Source: Euglena gracilis (lineage: Eukaryota; Euglenida; Euglenophyceae; Euglenales). Taken from it: a DNA stretch of 64,000 bases. Numbering within the stretch: the stretch's first letter is position 1; every line of letters starts with the position of its first letter. The translations under genes and the position numbers were made by a program. The notes under the pieces are model-generated. The model did no database searches and was not told the origin of the DNA. It saw only the letters and a list, made by a program, of their open reading frames with translations. Shown one piece after another: positions 34,393 to 44,699 of the stretch. The stretch spans positions 74,598,265-74,662,264 of the forward strand of contig CP154954.1 in the NCBI GenBank assembly GCA_039621445.1, given 5' to 3'.

Positions 34393-34459
34393 GGGGGAGG
34401 GTCAGCTGAAGAAGAAGCCCACGCCGGCCGGCGCGCTGGAGGAGCTGCTCAACGTGTGA
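34393..34459 (+). CDS. E1 gene last exon
   Basis: After CCAAG the frame GEGQLKKKPTPAGALEELLN V ends at TGA (34457-34459). The upstream exon ends with CT and this one starts with G, giving CTG and an open join, so the phases agree. The intron 34056-34392 holds three palindromes (34115, 34177, 34310). Confidence 0.6.
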
Positions 34460-35800
34460 GCAGCAGCGCGGGCCGGGCGGGCCGGGCGGGCGGGCGGGGC
34501 GCGGCGGGGCGGCAGGCAGCCGCCATCCCCACTGAGTGCACGGCCGTGGACGGCCGTGGGCGGCCGTCGGAGCAGCTCTCTCTGCCCCTCCTGTGTGGAC
34601 CGCCCAATGCTTTTGAACCTGGGACCGCCCGCTGCTTTTGTTTTCGTGTATCACACACCTCACCGCACACCACTGCCCCCGGGACTGCCCAAATACCTTT
34701 CACCTTTCGACGGGAACCCAACCCCTGGACCACTCCATCATACCGTTTTTTCACCTGGGACCCACCGGACGCCCCAACCGCCGTGTGAGGTCCAGGGCAC
34801 ACATTCTGTCTCCCATTCAGTGTGCTGGTGCCCAACCAACCCTTTTGCGATTGCAGTGTATGGAGTGTGACATCCCTCTCTGACGCATACCCCTCTCTGA
34901 GATCACGCCCCGTGTGCCCTGGACCTGGACCACCCATTCGGCTGTCCGTTTGTCCCCTCTGTCTCTCTCTTTTCCCTCTGGACCGCCCACAGAGACTTCG
35001 TCTCGCTCTCTTCCCCCCAGGACCAAGGACCCCTCCAGGACCACCAGGACCAAGCTGCACGGTGATCCGCACACACACCCTCCCACTCCCTCCCTTCTTT
35101 CTGTCGTTGCGCTTCGTGTGCTATCGCATTCTCTGGCAGGCGGGCGGTGAGGGGGGGGGCATGGGAGGAGGGCTGCCTTGGGTGCGGTGCCCCGTTTAAT
35201 GTCAGGTCCCGTCTCCGGCCAAACGTCCACATGAGTTTCCCGTACGTTTTTGCACGGATAACCGCACAAGTTCACTTTTAACCAGCCATAGTCACTCAGC
35301 CCCCTCTCGTAGTGTTGGCCCCTTCACACATGGTTCCCGTGTTCTGTGCGGTTTCCCGCCTAACAGACCATCTGCTAAAAATTAGGACATCCGTTCAGCA
35401 GTGGTGTCCGTTTCCCCCTCCCGTCGCTGGTCGTCGGCGCTCACCAGTCCTCCAAAAGTGCGCGGGTTGCTTACGCGGGTGCCTCTCCGTCACAGGTTCC
35501 GCCATGTCACCCCCCTCCCGGGGATGGGGTCCGGCTCCGTCGTGACACGGCCGGGGCTCCGACGGCCAGGTGTTCTCTCACCCCTTCTCCGCTTTCACAT
35601 TTTCGGCCAGGTTTCTGGGGGGTATTTCACAAAACCACCCCTTTTCAGCCATTAATTTCCAAAATGGGCCACATGTCAAAACAGTGGAAACAGGCGGAAA
35701 CCCGCGCACAATTTCTGGGTTGTATTAACTGTCAGAAATTACAGTTGAGTTTCAGGGGGGTGGCCTACACGGAAACCCGCACGCGTGGACCGCATAAAAA
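34460..35800 (+). other. 3' part of E1: noncoding, palindromes only
   Basis: C/T-rich sequence after the stop codon. Open frames here have no codon bias or motif. Palindromes at 35058, 35255, 35357, 35690 and 35768. Confidence 0.5.
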
Positions 35801-36013
35801 ATGGCATAAAATTTGGGCAATTCGCGCCGCCTAAGAATGCTTGGGAGGACGAGCACGTGCAATACCCAGTGGAAAAACACGCCCCACGACGGAGGTCGCC
35901 AGAGGCCCCAGGCAGCAGGAGCTGCTGTGTGCAGGCGAGCTCCATGGCCAACATCACCGCCTGGAGAGGGACCCAGGCCACTGCGGGTCGGGGGGGGGGG
36001 CGATGCTGGGATC

Positions 36014-36323
36014 ATGCTTGTGCTTACCAACCGGGGGGGGGAGGGGGGGGGGTGGGGGCTATAGGGTGCCTGCCCCTAGCAAGCACACCCCCCCCCGGGG
36101 GGGGATAGGGGTCCGGGCCGGACCCAGAAAATTTTCATTGAAAATGGCCTTTTCCGGGCCCCCGGCGCCTTCGGCGCCGGGGTCGGAGGGGGGTGCCTGC
36201 TAGGGGCAGGCACCCCCCGAAACCCTACCCCCCCGGGGGGGGTCGGATCGGGTGCTATGGGGTGCCTGCCCCTAGCACCCACCCCCCCCCCGTGGGGTAG
36301 GCACCCGACTAAGCACAAGCCTG
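36014..36323. mobile_element. MITE with GCTTGTGCTTA ends and a perfect 9-bp target duplication (copy 1)
   Basis: GCTGGGATC flanks the element exactly (36005-36013 and 36324-36332). The ends are ATGCTTGTGCTTA and TAAGCACAAGCCTG. The interior has nested GGTGCCTGCCCCTAGCA hairpins and a CCGGCGCCTTCGGCGCCGG stem. A second copy at 38088-38379 has its own duplication. Nine-base duplications are typical of Mutator-like elements. Noncoding. Confidence 0.9.
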
Positions 36324-36332
36324 GCTGGGATC

Positions 36333-37041
36333 CTCGGGACTATCGGACTGTGGACAGTTATTGGGGATTGCTTTGTATTTGCACTTTGTACATTTACCAA
36401 CCTTGGCCCCATTTTCACCGAAAAAAAGGCCATTATTTCTGGAGATCCCAACTGGTGAGCAGCGGGCAGAAGGTGGCGGCGGTGTTGCATCCAGCCGGCT
36501 CGCGCCATCACCACCAATGCGTGCAGAGCAATGCACCCCCCCCCTTCCAACCCTACACCCACCATGCTGTTACTGGAAAGGCTTGACTGGCACCTCAGAT
36601 TCTGAAAACTACCAGCCATGAACGAACCCCCCTGGAAGTTGTCACCGGGCAAGCCAGCGAGCATGCGGCGGGGGGGGGGGGGGGGATGGCATATCCGTTG
36701 GCACCAGGGATCATGGTTTACAAGGGTTTTCGGGCATGACAACTTCCCGGGGGAGGGGGGGTGGATGCCGGGTATTAAATGAGAAATGAATTTTCACTTT
36801 CGAAGAAACGAACAAAATTACAGCTGGCCTCATGGATGGATGGAGTTTTTGTTTGCCATTTGGCGCGAACACAGAAAGCTGCCTCGAAAATGGTGGGCCC
36901 GCCCATTGTTTTTGCAACACCACAGCTGCAAAAAGCAGCCTGTCGAGACCAAAACGTGACATGGGCGATGTGCACCTTACTCCTGTGGCAGCCAGCTTTG
37001 TTGACTGCTCTGGGGCAAAAGCTGTGGCCTGGGGGGGCCCG
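36333..37041. other. Noncoding intron sequence with G-rich repeat
   Basis: 36625-36770 resembles the 23822-23960 inverted-repeat element (GTCACCGGGCAAG and CATGACAACTTCCCGGGGG). Nothing else recognised. Confidence 0.4.
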
Positions 37042-37202
37042 GGTGCATTGCGCGGACACGTTCCAGTGCAGGGCCACGGAGTCGTACGTCACCTTGTCGA
37101 TGGTCGCCCCGTGCACCTTCCCCAACATCACCACGTGGGACGCGACGGTGGTGGCCAGCTGTCCAAAGGCCGAAATGGGGGGGGGCAACGAGTCGAAAAT
37201 TC
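37042..37202 (-). CDS. Exon of the PstS-cyclase gene: cyclase metal-binding region
   Basis: After a GAATTAG acceptor: GIFDSLPPPISAFGQLATT, then VASHVVMLGKVHGATIDK and VTYDSVALHWNVSAQ. This is the class III pattern of an amphipathic helix leading to G-G-x-x-D/x-K-x-x-G-D-x-x-x-A-x-(F/W). The motif is HGATIDKVTYDSVALHWN here, so the second Asp of the pair is present as YDS rather than GDA. The first two bases complete a Gly codon with the last base of the exon at 37901, so the splice phase agrees. The donor is not fixed; the frame stays open to about 37040. Codons are strongly G/C-ending. Confidence 0.72.
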
Positions 37203-37273
37203 CTAATTCTGATGGGGGAAGTGGCTGAGCCACGGTCGTAGTAGCCAGCCCCTCAGGCTTGGCTACTATGATA

Positions 37274-37671
37274 AACTCTCCCCCCAAATAACCCCCTCCA
37301 TATAATACCCCCCTCCCCCTCGGGGTCTGACTTCGGCGACTGAAATAATACCCCCCCCCCCCCGGTTTCGGGCCGACGGCCCGGATTTTGACCTGAAAAT
37401 GTAGGTAAAAATTACGATTTCTGACAACAAATTACGGGAAAATATCGATTTTTCTGGATCATCTGACCTCTAAAAAAATGGTAAACTTCAGAAGAAAGAA
37501 CAAAAAATGACTCCAAAGGGGAGTTGGTGCTATTTTGGCTCTTATGAGACTTCGAAAAATTTGAAAATTTTGGGGAAATAATACACCCCCCCAAATATTA
37601 GCCCCCCCCCGGGCCGGGACTTCGGGCGAAAAAATTATACCCCGGGGGTATTATTGGGGGGGGGGGGGGTT
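37274..37671. mobile_element. C-tipped MITE ('aaataatacccc' family) with a 9-bp target duplication
   Basis: ACTATGATA (37265-37273) and ACTACGATA (37672-37680) flank it, differing at one base. The ends are AACTCTCCCCCCAAATAA and TTATTGGGG..GGTT. It lies within the intron between the exons at 37202 and 37901. A diverged inverted relative at 56022-56418 shares the CCGGGCC..TTCGGGC blocks, TTACCTACATTTTCAGGTCAAAA-type core and GAGGTCAGATGA. Confidence 0.8.
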
Positions 37672-37900
37672 ACTACGATAGGGAATCTGGGGGTTGACCT
37701 GTAGGGGTGGGGCTGGTTCCAAACACCCTACCTGTCCAAAGTTATGGCATTGTTACACAAATGTGCCATAAAGGAAACAGTCATGTTTCATCACTACGGC
37801 TACAACATTCTCCCAGCCTTGAACCCAACAGAAAAAAAACGAAAGAAAACCTTCTTTTTTAAAAAAAATCGACCCCCACTAAATCCAGAAGAAGTTCGAC

Positions 37901-37971
37901 CTGGTTGTGCCTGCTCATCAGCCACCGATTGCCCACCAATCACGAAGCGGACGTACATGAATGTGCGGAGG
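37901..37971 (-). CDS. Exon of the PstS-cyclase gene: start of the cyclase domain (probable)
   Basis: Between a GGACCAG acceptor and a CAG|GTCGAA donor the frame reads LRTFMYVRFVIGGQSVADEQ AQP. TFMYVRFVI would be the first strand of the class III domain, where metal-binding Asp residues usually sit (typical form V-x-x-x-F-x-D-I); that Asp is not present. It ends in phase 1 and joins the next exon as a Gly codon. The call depends mostly on the phase match and position. Confidence 0.5.
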
Positions 37972-38087
37972 CTGGTCCCCCGTGTTTGAGGTGGGAACCA
38001 GTGCCTCCACATATGACGTGAAGCTTCTGACCCGACAAAAAATGAAAGTTTCAACGGCAACAGCTCCACCTGTATTCCGCCTGGATC

Positions 38088-38379
38088 ATGCTTGTGCTTA
38101 CCAACCGGGGGGGGGTGGGTGCTATAGGGTGCCTGCCCCTAGCAGGCACCCCCCCCCGGGGGGATAGGGGTCCGGGCCGGACCCAGAAAATTTTCATTGA
38201 AAATGGCCTTTTCCGGGCCCCGGGCGCCTTCGGCGCCGGGGTCGGTCGGGGGTGCCTGCTAGGGGCAGGCACCCCCCAAAACCCTACCCCCCCCGGGGGG
38301 GGGGTCGGATCGGGTGCTATGGGGTGCCTGCCCCTAGCACCCCCCCCGTGGGGTAGGCACCCGACTAAGCACAAGCCTG
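38088..38379. mobile_element. MITE with GCTTGTGCTTA ends and a perfect 9-bp target duplication (copy 2)
   Basis: GCCTGGATC flanks the element exactly (38079-38087 and 38380-38388). About 90 percent identical to 36014-36323, in the same orientation, differing mainly in homopolymer lengths. Confidence 0.9.
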
Positions 38380-38399
38380 GCCTGGATCCACTAGAGCGC

Positions 38400-40840
38400 T
38401 CAGGTAGGTTGTGCAGATCCTCAAAGTAGCCCCCCTCCTGTTTCGCAAAATATCGGAAGAACCATGAGTGGTGGAGAATACATCCGCATTGCGAAAAAAG
38501 GACAGTTTTCAATTTTGGGGACCGTTGTTCAATTTGAAGGCGTCATGGTACAACAGCCAGCCATGCATCGACCACATCAAAGTCCGGCAACATCATACTT
38601 TTTCAGGATTTCCCGATGGAAGGACACAAGCAAACGTGCTTGCTGGGAAGGTGACCATGACAAATATGGGTCGGAACCGGGGGTGGTGCTGACGCAAAGG
38701 GGGGGGGGTGAATCCCTCCGCCTGCTGCCATCCCAAATTTTCTGAAGGGGGCGGAAATTTTGCAACTTTGGTGGAAGGGGAAAAAAAGCAAAACTCAAAT
38801 GCAATACCGTCGGGGTCAGAGGACCAATGCCGCCTAATTTTGGGTAAGAAGAGCACAATTTTCAAAAAAAAAATCTCGAAAAAGAAGCAAAATGGAAGAA
38901 AAATTTCTTAAACTTAATTTAAACTAAAATAATTCAAAAAAATACATTACAACATCCTGTTAATCATACTTTGGTTTTCCCGTAACTCTTCGCTTGGCTT
39001 GGATTTGGCCATTTTTTTAGGCCAGTTTTGGGCCTATTTTGGGCGAGATGATACCCAAATGTCTCTAAATGAAGCAAAAGTAAGCAAAATGTTCAAAGAC
39101 CTAAAGAAAAGCCATTAAAACGCACCATCCAAAGGTACTTTGATTTCCCAGCAACTCCCCCAAAACAGCCCCGCAGGCTTGCACTGTGCTATCTTCGAGC
39201 CAAAAAAAAGCCGTTTTCCATAATTTTCGACGCCGGGCCGGGCCGCCGGGCCAAGCTGGGCCGATGGCCGGTCCACTCAGCCTGACTGGGCCGGGCCACC
39301 AGCCCGGGCTGGGCCCCTTGCGAAGGCAGCCAGGCGAGGACTGGGCCTCGTGCTTTTGAAGCAAAGAGCTCAGCGTAATCAAAACCTGGTTTAGGTCAGT
39401 GCACCACTGAAACCAGAGGTGCCCCCAAGAGGGTTGATGCCCAAAGTGTATTGTCTGGAGGGTTTGGTCTCTGGATTGGTTTTTTGGAAAATAAATAAAA
39501 ATACATAAAAAAACAAAAAAAACATTGTTCATTTAGTGAGAAAAATACCATTCAGAAAAAATGCTCCTCAACACGAAATGCACAGAAATTCTGGAGGAAA
39601 AAGCTGTTTGGAGAAGCAGCGAAGAGGCTCAGCCTGCCGAAAGAAGAATTGCTGGTGGGGACTCTCAGAGCAACAGGGGCCCAAACATGTCCGGTGAAAG
39701 CGGTCGACGTGGCTCCCGGAATCTGCGTTCAAAGAAATGCGAGACACAAACCTGGAGTGGAGTGCGCCAAATCCACCCACACACATTGCCAGCCACAGAC
39801 GATACGTTATAACAGAGGGCAACGGGGAAGGTGCAACAAGGTTCCTTAAAATTTACAAAGGGTTAGGGTTGGCATTAATAAATGCCCAAAAAGGCAAAAA
39901 AAATTGCGAAGGTTTTTGATAATGTGAAGAATCCAAATTACTCAACTTGATTATCCACCCTGATTATAACTGGGGTCCATAAGCGCAAAAAATGTTCCAA
40001 TGCAACAGAAGAAAAAATGAGTAAAATCATCCAAAAGAAAATTTTCTGGCAGCAAAAGCAAAGAAAACTGAAAAGTAAAAAAAGTCTGTTTCGAAACAGA
40101 GGTTTCTTGTGTATTTATGGCACCGGGAAACTGTCTGCAGACAAATCAAGCAGGCAGAGGACAGTCTCCCGAGGAGACAGTTTCCCTGGGGGAGGACTGT
40201 TTCCTGAGGAGGAAAATTTCGGGGGAGGTGAGTCATTCCTCCCCAGCCACGTCCTGCAACAGGTGCCCTGGAGGCATCGTCGGCACTGCTGACGTGGACC
40301 TGTCTGCCCTGACCGACGGGGTCACCGCAGATGGCCCCACCTGTGTGACTGTGGTGTATGCTGCCTGCACGGAAAGCACGTGGTGTATTTAAAGAATAGT
40401 TCACAATACCTGCACCTGACAAGAAAGCTCTTTCCGGAAAAATGCGCAAATACAAACAAATAGAAGCGCACACCCCGCCGCCAGAGGTGGCGGTCTGCAA
40501 AAAGCGCCCCTGTGCTCTTATTAGAGGGCGGGTTAACAAATTTTCCAGGCTGACGACTCGGCAAAATGGATCTTTCTCGACCTCTGGTGCCGCCTGGCTT
40601 TTCATCCCCTTTCGAGAAAAGCAGGAACCCTCCAATTGTGGGAAGAGGGGCCATCGGCGTGCAGCGAAACTGCAGTGCGGCTGCTGGAGAATGCGCTGTA
40701 GACGGAGGCCGAGGCCGTAGACCCGGTTGGGGGCAGGCGGTACCGCCCGAGATGCAGAGACTGTTTGTGTTGAGACACTGTGCTCCGCCTAACCAGAAAC
40801 GATGAAGAACTACATAACTACATACACACAAACAGTACAT
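38400..40840. other. Long intron stretch, no exon recognised
   Basis: Mostly AT-rich or mixed sequence. G/C-rich islands at 39230-39310 (GGGCCGGGCC), 40240-40380 and 40640-40740 have short open frames (for example DVDLSALTDGVTADGPT on the plus strand) but no motif or phase support. The linker between the PFVPDQLV exon and the cyclase domain could be hidden here. Confidence 0.4.
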
Positions 40841-40844
40841 ACAA

Positions 40845-41460
40845 ACACACTTACATACATACATACATACAATACATGCATACATACATACATACATACA
40901 TACATACATACATACATACATACATACATACATACATACATACATACATACATACATACATACATACATACATACATACATACATACATACATGCAAGCA
41001 TACATACATACATACATACATACATACATACATACATACATACATACATACATACATACATACATACATACATACATACATACATACATACATACATACA
41101 TACATACATGCATGCATGCATGCATACATACATACATACATACATACATACATACATACATACATACATACATACACACATACATACATACACACACATA
41201 CATACCTACATACGTACATACATACACACATACATACATACATACATACATACATACATACATACATACATACATACATACATACATACATACATACATA
41301 CATACATACATACATACATACATACATACATACATACATACATACATACATACATACATACATACATACATACATACATACATACATACATACATACATA
41401 CATACATACATCACTTACATAAATACATACATGAACAACAACAACAACAACAACAACAAC
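40845..41460 (+). repeat. ATAC tetranucleotide microsatellite, ending in an ACA run
   Basis: About 570 bases of ATAC with rare GCAT and ACAC interruptions, then nine ACA units at 41433-41460. Frames of 200-360 codons ([16 protein letters not shown]) are repeat artefacts. Confidence 0.98.
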
Positions 41461-41599
41461 GAATTTTTTTTTGCTTTTTCAATAACTTTTTCTGTGTGCG
41501 TTGTCAGGCTCCGAAAACAACAGAAGTGTATTATATTAGGATAGGAGGTCAAATGATGGAATAGGTCCCAGGACTCGACGAGACACCTAGGTATGGTGA

Positions 41600-42712
41600 A
41601 CTGGTGGTACCCCCGGGGTCCCTTCCGACTTTTCGCCGCAGGGGCTATTTTGCTGTCAAAAAATCGATTTTTCCAAATAATCTCGAAACCCGTGGGGAAT
41701 TGAAGGAAACGCCCCCAGGCAAAAGTGAAGCCCCTGGGACCCCCCAACCACTGGTGGAGACCCGGGTGTCCGGCTGTCCGGCTGGGCCCAGATACGGGCC
41801 GTCGAAGGTCCAAAAAAGGGGGCCCTAGGGGGGGACTGAGGCAGTTTTGGCCCTATTGGGGTCAAAAAATCGCTATTTCCAAAATTTCCAAAATATCTCG
41901 AAACCCGAGAGGAAATGAAGGAAACACCCCCCAGGCAAAATTGAATCCCCACAGCCCCCGGGACCCCCCAACCATTGCTGGAGACCCGGGGGTCTGGCTG
42001 TCCGGCATGGCCCAGATACGGGCCGTTTTGGGGGCCGTACAGGGCCCCTCAAAAGGGTTCCCAAAGGGCTTGGCCGTTTTTCAGCGTTCCGGGGGGCAAA
42101 AAATCGATTTTTTGAAAATTACCCAAAACGGATGGGGAATTGCACGGACCCACCCGGGGACCCAAACCAACCATGGGGGACCCCCGAGTGGCCTGTACAA
42201 CCCACATACCCCCGGCCCCTCCAGACCGTTTTGGGGCCCGTGCGGGGCCCCCCAAAAGGGGTTTCCACAGGACTTGGCTGTTTTTCAGCCTTCCGGGGGG
42301 CAAAAAATCGACTTCTTGAAAATTACCCAAAACGGATAGGGAGTTGCACGGACCCGCCCGGGGACCCAAACCAACCATGAGGGACCCCCAAGTGGCCTGT
42401 ATACAGCCCACACAGCCCCGGCCCGTCTGGACCGTACGGGACCGTACTGGACGTTTTGAAGCCCGTACGGGGACCCCCAAAGGGGTTCCCACAGGACTTT
42501 TGGTCGTTTTTCAGCCTTCGGGGGGGCAAAAAAAGGATTTTTTGAAAATTTCACAAAACGGATGGGGAATTGCATGGACTCACCTGGGGACCCAAACCCC
42601 AAAGTGGCCTGTTTTCACCCCACATACCCCCGGCCCGTCTGGGCTGTTTTGGGGCCCGTACCATGCCCCGTACCCGGCACCCCGGGGGGGGTTCCCACAG
42701 GACTTTTTTTAG
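41600..42712 (+). repeat. About five tandem copies of a 205-225 base unit
   Basis: The phrase CAAAAAATCG(A/C) recurs near 41655, 41864, 42097 and 42301, and a variant at 42527, each followed by AAAATTxCC..AAACGG/ATCTCGAAACCC, GGGGACCCAAACC(A)ACCA and CCCGTACGG-type blocks. Unit length and sequence drift from left to right. Long plus-strand frames follow the repeat period and are not taken as genes. Confidence 0.85.
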
Positions 42713-42721
42713 CCTTAGTTT

Positions 42722-43167
42722 TTGGCCCGGCCCGCCAGCCTGCCACCGGGCAGCCGTGCCGCCCGTCGTGCCGCTGGGCCGGTCCGGGCCGTCGGGACGC
42801 CGGCCGGGCCGCTGGGCCGGGCCGGGCCGGGTCAGGTCGCCGGACCGCCGGCTGTGCTGGGCCGGGCCGGGCCCCTCGGCCCGGGGGGCCCGGCCCGGCC
42901 CGGCCCGGCACAGGCCGTGCCACCGGGCCGCCGGCCGGGCCGTGCCTCCAGGCCAGGCCGGGCCGGCCAGGGCGGGGCCAGGTCAGGTCGCCGGACTGCC
43001 GCCGGTGCCGTGCCGTGACGGGCCGGGCCGTGCAGCCGGCCCGGCCGAGGCCCAGGCCAGGCCGAGTCAGGCCGCCGGGCCGCTGGCTGTGCCGCCGGGC
43101 TGGGCCGGGCCGCTGGGCCGCCGGCTGGGCCGGGCCGTGCTGCCAGGCTGGGCCGGGCCAGGCTGAG
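42722..43167 (+). repeat. GGGCC/CCGGG low-complexity tract
   Basis: Over 440 bases built almost only from GGCCGGGCC, CCGCCGGGCC and TCAGGTCGCCGG variants. Open in most frames on both strands because it lacks A/T-rich stop codons; not a gene. A short related tract is at 39230-39310. Confidence 0.9.
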
Positions 43168-43261
43168 GGCCCCCAAATAACAAAATCCCTTGTGTTACCA
43201 AATCGTTTTCGGGGGCGAATTCCTTTTGTTGGTCAACTGTTCGAGGGGATTCTTTAGATAG

Positions 43262-43575
43262 ATCCTGTCAACGCAAGCATGTGTGTGGGGGCGGTTGTAC
43301 CACGTACATACCCCACAGGACCTGTTGTGTACCTGCTTGTACCTGTGCGGATACACACAGGTCCTGGGGGGTATGTACCAGGTACATACCTATCGTGTAC
43401 CTGCTTGTACCTCTATAGGTACACGCAGGTCCTGGGGGTACGTACCTATTTAGACATACGCCTTGTTGGCGCCAGTGTGGGGGGATGGTACCTGGTATGT
43501 ACCCCCCAGGACCTATCGCGTACCTGCTTGTACCAGGTACGCGACTTGTACCAGGTACGTACCCCCCCAGAACCC
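43262..43575 (+). repeat. GTACCTGCTTGTACC minisatellite
   Basis: Repeated GTACCTGCTTGTACC and CAGGTCCTGGGGGTA(T/C)GTACC units, about 75-85 bases apart, each partly palindromic (GGTACC, GTACGTAC). Confidence 0.8.
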
Positions 43576-43856
43576 CCCCCACGGCCAGGCTCCTACCCCC
43601 CGGGAGGGACCCATGGAAATTTCCCAGGGGGGGGGGGGGGTAGGTATTCAGCGTACCACAACCTCCGATCACTGCGGAAAAAAAATACCTGATTTGGAAC
43701 GTCTGTTTGGTCAGCACAAAACACAACACTGGGGGGGGCGGGTTGGAAACCAAAATGGACAAAAAATTTCATGGTTGGGGGTGGAGTACCTAGTTGCCTG
43801 CAGTTACATTCTCATTGAAGAGGCCTTCAATGTGCAACATTTTGCAATTTGCAGTC

Positions 43857-44180
43857 ACCCCAATGTCCAACGACCTGGAACCTCTGTCCTCCGACTGGGG
43901 GGGCGGTGGACAAGGGGTCAAAAAAAAATCGACGGGTGCCCAGGACCCCACCCCCCCCGAAAAAAATATTTTTCTTCTGGCGGTTTGCGCCGAAATTTTT
44001 TGGCAATTTTGAAGAAAAAAAATACTCAAAAAAAATGCCAAAATGGAATTTGGCCAATCCTTGGCCAATTTTATGCACAAAAAAATTCGGCCCGGCTGTT
44101 TGCGCTGGGTAAATTTGGTCAAACTCCAAAGGGGTGTCCTTCGGTTCCAGGGTGGTCGTTGGACACATATGGTCGTTGGA
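43857..44180. mobile_element. Old copy of the C-tipped TA MITE family of 52847 and 53787
   Basis: Carries CCCCAATGTCCAACGACCTG at the left, TGGTCGTTGGACA twice at the right, and the same inner order (CCTCTGTCCTCCGAC, GGTGCCCAGGACC, GGCGGTTTGCGCCG, TTGGCCAATTTT). No TA duplication remains. Confidence 0.7.
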
Positions 44181-44419
44181 CATTGCGGGGGGTGCATTCC
44201 CTGGAGATTTGGCGTTATTATGTCCGACCCAACATTACCTGAGTGCAACAAATAAACATGAAGTGGCAGATATGCCGCAAAGTTGATTTTCAGATAATCA
44301 GTCATGCAAATGAGCAAATTGTTTGAATTATGTTTTCTCCTTTGCTGTTGGCTTTTTTCGATTCCACAAAGTTTGCATCTATCAGACCACCTCAGGCAGA
44401 AAAAAGCCCTCTCCGGACT

Positions 44420-44587
44420 TCCGGAGCATTGGTTTCCAAATCCAGGCGGCACAGTAAGGAAAAAAGCCGCCTGGTTCGTGCGTCGTCCGCGTAAAGATGA
44501 GGCTGGTGTGACTGCTCTCTCGGAAGCGCATCCCGCTTCTTGGCCGCCTGCAGCTGAGCCACCAGCTGGTCGGGGACAAATGGCTGG
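44420..44587 (-). CDS. Exon of the PstS-cyclase gene: segment before the cyclase domain
   Basis: After a CACCCCAG acceptor: PFVPDQLVAQLQAAKKRD then ALPREQSHQPHLYADDARTR. In algal cyclase proteins a conserved Y-R-P-(F/Y)-(L/V)-P stretch lies just ahead of the catalytic domain, following an amphipathic helix; PFVPDQLV fits that place and follows the helical exon at 45841. The donor is not fixed. Confidence 0.55.
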
Positions 44588-44699
44588 GGTGGGAGGGCGG
44601 GTTCCCAAAAAAAAATAGCACCTATGAATTGCACTGGAACAAAGTGGGCGAAAAAAAACTTAACATCAGCAAAATACATCTCGACTAAATCAACACTGC

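Larger units (their letters stand above)
28025..35835 (+). mobile_element. E1: complete 7.8-kb TIR transposon with a ParB-like gene and GTGCGG/CCGCAC palindromes
   Basis: The two ends are exact inverted repeats over 23 bases, starting CTTAGGCGGCGCGAATTGCC, and a looser GCCATTTTT match follows. AATGC is repeated exactly at 28020-28024 and 35836-35840, a perfect 5-bp target duplication, so this is an intact recent insertion. Inside is one intron-containing gene on the plus strand (exons from about 29.1 to 34.46 kb). Around 28 short palindromes of the type GTGCGG-(A/T-rich 4)-CCGCAC are scattered from 28168 to 35785, nearly all outside exons, and stop at the ends. I know no described superfamily with this combination of ends, gene and palindromes. 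Gene function in transposition is inference. The insertion is in the intron that splits the host cyclase domain. Confidence 0.88.

Noticed and set aside
27709-35241. rRNA, tRNA or snRNA genes in the GC-rich region
   Set aside because: I looked for conserved tRNA boxes and rRNA-like runs and saw none in this region or elsewhere in the window; a covariance-model scan would be needed to be sure.
38825-38850. CAATGCCGCCTAATTTTGGG as another CTTAGG-family end
   Set aside because: It lacks the AAG end, no palindromes lie on either side, and no inverted partner was found.
40802-41422. Open frames of 190-360 codons on both strands
   Set aside because: They translate an ATAC microsatellite into THIHTYIH or YVCM repeats. 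The same applies to frames over 2368-2651, 11185-11688, 18763-19200 and 49128-49625.
42562-43257. Long Ala/Gly/Pro/Arg-rich frames
   Set aside because: The tract is GGGCC/CCGGG low-complexity sequence, open in most frames for lack of A/T.
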